Positions 1 through 4,351 of a stretch of 5,368 nt of DNA are shown here, in pieces. The DNA is from Chloroflexota bacterium (GTDB lineage Bacteria > Chloroflexota > UBA6077). The stretch is from positions 1 to 5,368 of the forward strand of contig JAJYKO010000471.1 of the NCBI GenBank assembly GCA_021788565.1, in the 5' to 3' direction. The notes beneath the pieces are model-generated. The model was not told the origin of the DNA. It saw nothing but the letters and a program-made list of their open reading frames with translations, and did not search any database. Position numbers and translations under genes: made by a program. Position 1 is the stretch's first letter; every line of letters begins with the position of its first letter.

Positions 1-410
1 GGATGTTCACCGGGATATTCAAGCGGTTCCGCGGGTACGGTATCGACGTGACCCAGGAGCCGATCCTCATGTATCCCACGCAGCACTACCAGAATGGCGG
101 ATTGCTCACCGACGAGCATGGGCGAACCAGCCTCCCCGGTCTGTACGCGGCCGGCGAGGTGGCTGGTGGTGTCCACGGGCGGAACCGACTCGGGGCCAAC
201 TCGCTGGTGGACATCTTCGTCTTCGGCCGCAGGTCCGGGCTCCACGCCGCGGCTCAGTCGAAGGAACTGGAGTTCGGCGAGCTGGGTCTCGGGCACGTCC
301 AGGATTACGAGGAGCAACTCACCCTTGCCGGCATCGACACCACGAGGATCTCACCGATCCTTCTCCCGGACTACACTACCCCTGAAACTAGGAAGAGGAG
401 GGTCAACTGA
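1..410 (+). CDS. Fumarate reductase/succinate dehydrogenase-type FAD flavoprotein, C-terminal part (5' end outside window)
   Basis: This is the last ~135 codons of an FAD-dependent dicarboxylate oxidoreductase; reading begins in frame at base 3 and the N-terminal FAD-binding fold lies off the left edge. Visible marks of the family are PTQHYQNGG (residues 26-33 from the first ATG), whose His is a substrate-binding residue in fumarate reductases, GLYAAGEVAGGVHG (46-59), and NRLGANSL (61-68), with the Arg that in the family acts near the substrate and residues closing over FAD, then VFGRRSG. Only about 56 residues follow VFGRRSG, so the long helical C-terminal domain of SdhA/FrdA and L-aspartate oxidase is absent; the shape is nearer flavocytochrome c-like or stand-alone fumarate reductase-type flavoproteins. 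The stop is one base before the next gene's GTG, so the two are almost certainly cotranscribed. The family is clear; the substrate (fumarate or another unsaturated diacid) and reaction direction are not. The ATG at base 3 is internal, not the true start. Confidence 0.88.
   Translation, partial: MFTGIFKRFRGYGIDVTQEPILMYPTQHYQNGGLLTDEHGRTSLPGLYAAGEVAGGVHGRNRLGANSLVDIFVFGRRSGLHAAAQSKELEFGELGLGHVQDYEEQLTLAGIDTTRISPILLPDYTTPETRKRRVN
396..402 (+). promoter_or_regulatory. Ribosome binding site that selects the GTG start of the hydratase beta gene
   Basis: AGGAGGG lies inside the last codons of the flavoprotein gene, 9 nt before GTG at 412 and 18 nt before ATG at 421. The spacing favours GTG 412 as the start. 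Confidence 0.7.
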
Positions 411-411
411 C

Positions 412-924
412 GTGGAGCGGATGAGGATCGAGACACCCATACCCGCGGACGTAGCGAGCAGCCTGCGGGTAGGACAGGCATTCGAGATCTACGGCAAGAT
501 CCTGTGCGGTCGTGACGCTGTGCTGCCGAGGCTGGTGAAGATGGTGTCCGAGGACACGCTGGGCGATCTTGCCACTCATCTGGAAGGCGCGGTCGTCTTT
601 CACACGGCCGTCAGTCCGGCAGGGATCGGCCCGACGAGTAGCAATAAGGTGGAGATCGAAAACAGTATCGTTCCTCTTTCGACCGCGGGAGTGCGGGTTC
701 ACCTTGGCAAAGGGGCGATCGGCGCCGACACCATCAGCGGTCTGTCGGCTAGCGGCAGCGTCTTCGCCGTGACCCCTCCCGCGACTGCTCTCTTCATGGA
801 CAAGATCGTCTCTCAGACGGTGCTGGCGTTCCCCGAAGAGGGGATGGAGGCTCTGTTCGAGGTGGAAGTAGCCGGGCTCCCTGCCATCGTCGCCGCGGCC
901 CAGGGTGAAAGTATCTTTGGGTAG
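412..924 (+). CDS. Class I fumarase/tartrate dehydratase-type hydratase, beta (C-terminal domain) subunit
   Basis: This 170-residue protein matches in length and motif order the beta subunit of two-subunit class I fumarases and L-tartrate dehydratases, which contributes substrate-binding residues to the [4Fe-4S] site held by the alpha subunit. Visible family marks are GKILCGRDA (28-36, with R34), the GPTSSNK turn (73-79, with T75), HLGKG (97-101, with K100), PEEGMEALFEVEV (141-153) and LPAIV (156-160). Departures from the usual family, judged from memory: RDAVLPRL where RDxAHxRL is common, Lys79 where the GPT loop usually ends in Arg, and TPPATAL (121-127) where a VGGxAAL-like stretch is usual. 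These suggest a divergent substrate class. GTG 412 is preferred over ATG 421 because of RBS spacing. The gene lies one base after the flavoprotein stop and 9 nt before the alpha gene. Fumarate, mesaconate and tartrate are all possible substrates. Confidence 0.88.
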   Translation: MERMRIETPIPADVASSLRVGQAFEIYGKILCGRDAVLPRLVKMVSEDTLGDLATHLEGAVVFHTAVSPAGIGPTSSNKVEIENSIVPLSTAGVRVHLGKGAIGADTISGLSASGSVFAVTPPATALFMDKIVSQTVLAFPEEGMEALFEVEVAGLPAIVAAAQGESIFG

Positions 925-933
925 GGGAGAGGG

Positions 934-1809
934 ATGACACCGTACGACAAGATCGTCTCTGCGGCAAAGGAAGCGCTGATCACGGCCGCTACCACGTTCC
1001 GCGAGGACCAGTACGGGGCCTACGAGAGGGCCGTGGAGCGCGAAACTAACGAGCCGTCTCGATGGGCCATGGAGGCCATGATCGAGAACGCCCACATAGC
1101 TGCCGGAAAGAAGTACCCTCTCTGCGACGACACCGGCATCCCCCACGTGATCCTCGAGGTCGGCACGGAGGTTCAGCTGCACGGCAACTTGATCGCGGCG
1201 GTCCTGGAGGGCGTTGCCGCGGGTCAGAGGGTTCTTCCAACTCGACCAATGGGACTGAAAGGCAGCGACGAGGAGCGGCTGTCTCAGAGAGGCGGACTCT
1301 CCGAGGATCCAGCCGCGGTGGTCCCGCCCGCCATAATGGTGAGGTCCGTCCCGGGCCACGAGCTTCGTATCACCGTGCTCTTGCTGGGCGGGGGGCCGGA
1401 GATCCGATCGCAGACCTACAGGGTGTTCCACGAGCGAAGCGCCGAGAAGGTGATCCGAGAGGCCGGCAGGTGGGCGGTGGAGGCGGCGGCCAAGCTGGGT
1501 TGCACCCCGATGGTTCCGTGCATAGGGATCGGGCGAACGCACTACGAAGCGACGACCCTGATGCTCCAGGCGATGCAGGAAGGCGACTTCGACCGCCAGA
1601 ACGATTGGGAAGTTATGGTCGCCGATATGGTCAACTCCACGGGTACGGGTTCCCTGGGGCTGCGCGGGTCGGTGACCGCTCTGGGCAGCTTTATTAAGGT
1701 GGGACCACAGCGAGCCAGCGGAGTGCGGATAGCGTGCATGCGGCCGGGGTGCGCCATCGACCCTCGACGAGGGACAGCGGTTCTGAGTGGCGCGGAACTG
1801 GGAGAGTAG
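934..1809 (+). CDS. Class I fumarase/tartrate dehydratase-type hydratase, alpha ([4Fe-4S] catalytic) subunit
   Basis: At 291 residues this has the usual length of the alpha subunit, which holds a catalytic [4Fe-4S] cluster and adds or removes water across a 2-hydroxydicarboxylate. Three cysteine regions expected as cluster ligands are present: YPLCDDTGIP (61-70, C64), GCTPMVPCIGIGRT (189-202, probably C190, with C196 extra), and a C-terminal region with C268 and C273 before DPRRG (276-280). GTGSLGLRGSVTAL (237-250) matches the family's Gly-rich stretch. Non-canonical positions, from memory of the family: CDDTG for CQDTG, GCTP for the usual ACPP, GIGRT for GIGGT, GLRG for GLGG, and GLSEDPAAV (121-129) where an NTGDNTPAV-like segment is typical. 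Together with the altered beta subunit these point to an unusual member. A purine-rich GGGGAGAGGG stretch immediately precedes ATG 934. The enzyme should be oxygen-sensitive. Identity as a class I hydratase is secure; a fumarase, mesaconase or tartrate dehydratase label is not. Confidence 0.9.
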   Translation: MTPYDKIVSAAKEALITAATTFREDQYGAYERAVERETNEPSRWAMEAMIENAHIAAGKKYPLCDDTGIPHVILEVGTEVQLHGNLIAAVLEGVAAGQRVLPTRPMGLKGSDEERLSQRGGLSEDPAAVVPPAIMVRSVPGHELRITVLLLGGGPEIRSQTYRVFHERSAEKVIREAGRWAVEAAAKLGCTPMVPCIGIGRTHYEATTLMLQAMQEGDFDRQNDWEVMVADMVNSTGTGSLGLRGSVTALGSFIKVGPQRASGVRIACMRPGCAIDPRRGTAVLSGAELGE

Positions 1810-1818
1810 CGCGGAGCC

Positions 1819-1858
1819 GGTGACATTTCATGGACAGTGTGACGAGGCAAATTTCACC
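1819..1858 (+). other. Imperfect inverted repeat in the hydratase-lyase spacer
   Basis: Bases 1819-1828 (GGTGACATTT) pair with 1849-1858 (AAATTTCACC), giving nine pairs and one internal C-T mismatch around a 20-nt loop. The spacer 1810-1923 is the only sizeable gap in an otherwise tight operon. No T-run follows, so it is not a standard intrinsic terminator; an operator, mRNA processing site or chance pairing are all possible. No convincing -35/-10 pair was seen in the spacer. Confidence 0.3.
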
Positions 1859-1909
1859 CTGAAGGTAGTCTCCAGGTTGGAAAGTGCTGAAGACATCTCG
1901 ACGTCGGTC

Positions 1910-1918
1910 AGGAGGTGA
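1910..1918 (+). promoter_or_regulatory. Near-ideal Shine-Dalgarno that decides the start of the CitE-like gene
   Basis: AGGAGGTGA is a full complement to the usual 16S rRNA 3' tail. It contains the in-frame GTG at 1915-1917, which therefore cannot be served by it. TTG at 1924 lies 8 nt after AGGAGG; ATG at 1936 lies 20 nt after it. Confidence 0.75.
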
Positions 1919-1923
1919 CTCAG

Positions 1924-2811
1924 TTGCCGCAGTTGATGCGCACCCTACTCTACGTCCCAGGCAACAAGACCAGCATGATCCAGAAGGCACCCGGCTACGG
2001 GGCGGACACCCTGGTGCTGGACCTCGAAGACGCTGTTCCCCCCAGCGAGAAGGCTGCTGCAAGGTCTATCGTGGCAGGGCTTCTCGCCTCGGGAGAACTG
2101 GGGGGCAGCAGGGTGATGGTCAGGATCAACGCCCTGGGCACGGCCGAGTGCTCCCTGGATATTCAGGCTGTCGTGGTTCCAGGGGTGATGGGCTTACGTA
2201 TCCCTAAGATCGAGTCACCCGACGAGATCCTCGAACTGGAGGGAATGGTGGCTGCCCAGGAACGCGCCTCGGGGTTAGGGATAGGCACTCTTCGGTTCAT
2301 CCCGATCCTGGAGTCGCCCCTGGGAGTGCTGCGGGCCTACGAGATCGCCACCGCTAGCCCTCGCGTCATCGCGATAACCCTCGGGGCGGAGGACCTTACT
2401 GCCGCGCTCGGCACGGAGCGGAGCCGTGAAGGAGCTGAACTGGAGCATGCCAGGGGAAGCATCGTGCTATGTGCCGCGGCGGCGAAGGTCGCCGCCATCG
2501 ACACCGTCTACCCCAACATCCAGGATGAAGAGGGACTGCTCGCGGAGACCCGGCACATCAAGCAACTGGGCTTCTCGGGGAAATCGGCCATCCATCCAAA
2601 GCAGATTGCTCCCATCCATAGGGTCTTCGCACCTACTGAACAGGAGTTGGAGAAGGCGCGGCGCATCGTGGAGGCGTTCCAGCGGGCGCGAGCCGAGGGC
2701 TCGGGAGCCGTTGCCGTGGATGGCCGGATGGTGGACCTTCCAGTGGTTGTCCGCGCCAATCGCACCCTGGCGCTGGCGGGTGAGGGCCCGCTGGGAGGGG
2801 ACAATGAATGA
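1924..2811 (+). CDS. HpcH/HpaI aldolase / citrate lyase beta (CitE)-family lyase
   Basis: About 295 residues, full length for CitE-like enzymes (TIM barrel, Mg2+-dependent), which cleave or form C-C bonds in 3-hydroxyacyl thioesters such as malyl-CoA, methylmalyl-CoA, citramalyl-CoA or citryl-ACP. Counting from TTG 1924: RTLLYVPGN (6-14), VLDLEDAVP (31-39), MVRIN (65-69, with the conserved substrate-binding Arg67), IPILES (126-131, metal-binding Glu130), GAEDLTAALG (154-163, metal-binding Asp157), PNIQDEEGL (197-205) and GFSGKSAIHPKQI (216-228). All main catalytic motifs look intact. The start is chosen from the ribosome binding site; ATG 1936, giving MRTLLYVPGN, is the alternative. No citrate lyase alpha or gamma gene is adjacent, which argues against a true citrate lyase complex. 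Following a fumarase-type hydratase, a malyl-CoA or citramalyl-CoA lyase role is a reasonable inference. Its end overlaps the next gene by 8 nt. Confidence 0.9.
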   Translation: MPQLMRTLLYVPGNKTSMIQKAPGYGADTLVLDLEDAVPPSEKAAARSIVAGLLASGELGGSRVMVRINALGTAECSLDIQAVVVPGVMGLRIPKIESPDEILELEGMVAAQERASGLGIGTLRFIPILESPLGVLRAYEIATASPRVIAITLGAEDLTAALGTERSREGAELEHARGSIVLCAAAAKVAAIDTVYPNIQDEEGLLAETRHIKQLGFSGKSAIHPKQIAPIHRVFAPTEQELEKARRIVEAFQRARAEGSGAVAVDGRMVDLPVVVRANRTLALAGEGPLGGDNE

Positions 2812-3754
2812 CGCCATCCCACCCAGGACGGAGATCCTGGATGAGATCCTGGACCGAGGGCATCCGCCCGTTGCACGCTTCAGGATTGTCTCAGCGGGTC
2901 TCGCTCGGAATCACACGCTAAAAGTAAGTGAGGATCTGACCGGCACGCAGGCATGCCTGGCGTGTGGAAACTGCGTAGACGCATGCCCGGTAGTCGCCAG
3001 TAAACCGGCGGGAACAATGTTCGTGCGGACCTCGATGCTGCTGGAGAACGTCGTAGCGGAAGACTGCAGGCGATGCTACAGGTGCATCGCTGCGTGCCCC
3101 CAGGTGAGCCGCCCGATCAAGGACTATGTGCGCGGCTTCCGCCGCGTCGAGCGGGCGTCGCACTGGGACTTTCTCGTGTCCTATCTGATACTCATGACCA
3201 CGGGGATCTTAATCAATCACTGGGGACAGGAGTTACCGCCGGACCTGCGCAGCTACCTGGGAGGGATTCACCGGCTGTTTACGTTGACGCTGGTCGCTGC
3301 CCCACTGTTCCTGATGCTGTTCGACCCCCACCACTTCCTGATGGCTGCCAGAAGATCGCTTTCGTGGCGTCGCTCCGACGAGGAATGGTTCCGCGCCACC
3401 TGGAGATGGTTCAACAGCCTCGGAAGACACGGATCGCTTCGGCGGGGTGCGTTCAACCCGGGACAGCGGTTCTGGTACCTCTATGTTCCCACCGTTGTCG
3501 TCGTCTTCGCCTGCACTGGAGCCATCAAGTGGTTGGGGCCGGACGTGGTCGGACAACAAGTCGTGACGGCGGCGACGGCGGTTCATGTGAGCGCCGCGGT
3601 GTTGACCGACGTCTTGTTGGTCGCGCACATCTACCTGAAGCTGGGCTGGCCCGTGATTCAGGACATCTCGCGGGGGACCCGGCAACATCTGGAGAACCGG
3701 CGCCGGCGGAGGCTCTCGGAACTCCTTCGAACGGCGAGCGAGCACCGCTCGTAG
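2804..3754 (+). CDS. HdrC-like two-[4Fe-4S] ferredoxin fused to FdnI-like dihaem cytochrome b
   Basis: This 316-residue membrane electron carrier has two modules. Residues 51-62 (CxxCxxCxxxCP; C51, C54, C57, C61) and 88-99 (C88, C91, C94, C98) are two [4Fe-4S] motifs like those of HdrC. Residues ~120-285 resemble formate dehydrogenase gamma/cytochrome b561-type subunits, with four hydrophobic segments near 122-139, 155-173, 224-244 and 258-280. Candidate haem ligands are H120, H156, H261 and H275; the 14-residue spacing of the last pair and FNPGQRFWYLY (217-227, compare the YNxxQK motif) match FdnI. The C-terminal tail is very basic, probably cytoplasmic. A role passing electrons between a soluble partner and quinone is inferred; the partner is most likely the flavoprotein at the left of the operon. 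It starts at ATG 2804 with a GGGAGG site 5 nt upstream, and the 8-nt overlap with the lyase gene implies translational coupling. The arrangement recalls QmoC, but with a different, four-helix cytochrome. Confidence 0.87.
   Translation: MNDAIPPRTEILDEILDRGHPPVARFRIVSAGLARNHTLKVSEDLTGTQACLACGNCVDACPVVASKPAGTMFVRTSMLLENVVAEDCRRCYRCIAACPQVSRPIKDYVRGFRRVERASHWDFLVSYLILMTTGILINHWGQELPPDLRSYLGGIHRLFTLTLVAAPLFLMLFDPHHFLMAARRSLSWRRSDEEWFRATWRWFNSLGRHGSLRRGAFNPGQRFWYLYVPTVVVVFACTGAIKWLGPDVVGQQVVTAATAVHVSAAVLTDVLLVAHIYLKLGWPVIQDISRGTRQHLENRRRRRLSELLRTASEHRS
3735..3751. terminator. GC-rich hairpin just before the FeS-cytochrome b stop codon (weak terminator candidate)
   Basis: CGAGCG (3735-3740) and CGCTCG (3746-3751) form a perfect 6-bp stem with a 5-nt loop, ending directly at the TAG stop. 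The 42-nt convergent gap follows. There is no T-run on either strand, so an intrinsic terminator is uncertain. A second weak stem, CCCGA 3783-3787 with TCGGG 3801-3805, spans the stop of the facing gene. Confidence 0.25.
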
Positions 3755-3796
3755 CCCATTCGGCTAGTGTGCCTCCGGCCATCCCGAGTTGATACG

Positions 3797-4306
3797 TTAT
3801 TCGGGCGGGTAGATGTAGGCAGGGGTGGCCCGCTCCTTCGGAATCTCGATCAACTCCCAGATAACCCCCAGCGCTTCGGCAGTGTCCAGGTAAGCGTACG
3901 CGCCGTCGCCGTTCTTGCCGTAGCCGTGGCCGGCCATGATCACCTTGAAGCCAGCCGCCTCGGCTTCCTCTACGGCCCCCGGGAAGTCCTCGACGAAGAC
4001 GCCCAGATGCTGGACGCCCTCGCCGCACTTCTCCTGGAAGTCCTTGTACAGGGTGTCTCCGTCAATCTGCTCCATCAGCTCGATCACCTGGTCGCCGAAC
4101 GTGGCCAGGGCGATCCACACCTGGTATGGCATCGGACTGCCTCTGTACTGCTGATCCTTGACCAGGTCGAGTCCGTACTTGTACACCTTCCACGGCCCGA
4201 TGCCAAGGATGTTCCAGTAGGCATCCATGCTCTTCTTGAGGTCCTTGACCACCAGGGCTATCTGGCTGACTCCCTTGAAGTGTAGCTTCGGCTGGTTTGT
4301 TATCAC
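3797..4306 (-). CDS. VOC/glyoxalase-fold protein, methylmalonyl-CoA epimerase-like
   Basis: A 169-residue protein with the two beta-alpha-beta-beta-beta repeats of the vicinal oxygen chelate fold. The first repeat starts at VSQIALVVKDLKKSMDAYW (13-31) followed by LGIGPWKVY (34-42); the second starts at GVQHLGVFVEDF (97-108). Likely metal positions are Q15 in the first strand (where methylmalonyl-CoA epimerases usually carry His), E76 in QVIELMEQ (73-80), H100, and E151 in GVIWELIEIP (147-156). The family includes epimerases, glyoxalases, dioxygenases and lyases, so the reaction cannot be named; the GIGPW subgroup is often annotated as methylmalonyl-CoA epimerase-like. It starts at GTG 4306 with GAGGAG 7 nt upstream and lies 45 nt downstream of the enoate reductase-type gene, suggesting one operon. 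It converges on the plus-strand cluster with a 42-nt gap. No domain is missing. Confidence 0.85.
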   Translation of the reverse strand: MITNQPKLHFKGVSQIALVVKDLKKSMDAYWNILGIGPWKVYKYGLDLVKDQQYRGSPMPYQVWIALATFGDQVIELMEQIDGDTLYKDFQEKCGEGVQHLGVFVEDFPGAVEEAEAAGFKVIMAGHGYGKNGDGAYAYLDTAEALGVIWELIEIPKERATPAYIYPPE

Positions 4307-4313
4307 CGTCCTA

Positions 4314-4319
4314 CTCCTC
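4314..4319 (-). promoter_or_regulatory. Ribosome binding site supporting a GTG start for the VOC gene
   Basis: On the minus strand GAGGAG lies 7 nt before GTG at 4306-4304. This supports the GTG start, since no in-frame ATG is near the beginning of the fold. Confidence 0.65.
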
Positions 4320-4351
4320 GATCATCAGTGGTATCCGGCGCCGCATTAGCG

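Noticed and set aside
94..411. N-terminal extension of the hydratase beta frame inside the flavoprotein gene
   Set aside because: The extension is a low-complexity Ser/Arg/Pro shadow translation of the conserved flavoprotein frame; family homology begins only after GTG 412.
403..1542. A 379-codon open frame on the minus strand
   Set aside because: It lies opposite two recognisable hydratase genes, its product is Arg/His/Gly/Pro-rich with no domain motif, and long antisense frames are expected in GC-rich coding DNA.
1877..1923. A possible promoter (TTGGAA as -35) before the CitE-like gene
   Set aside because: No TATAAT-like hexamer lies at suitable distance, so an internal promoter is not supported.
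2426..2803. Upstream extension of the FeS-cytochrome b frame through the lyase gene
   Set aside because: The lyase motifs are encoded in the other frame here, and ATG 2804 has a good ribosome binding site.
3783..3805. CCCGA/TCGGG stem in the convergent gap
   Set aside because: Only 5 bp with an 11-13 nt loop and no T-run; too weak to call a terminator.
3767..4285. A 172-codon plus-strand frame opposite the VOC gene
   Set aside because: It mirrors the conserved VOC frame and has no ribosome binding site or family motif.
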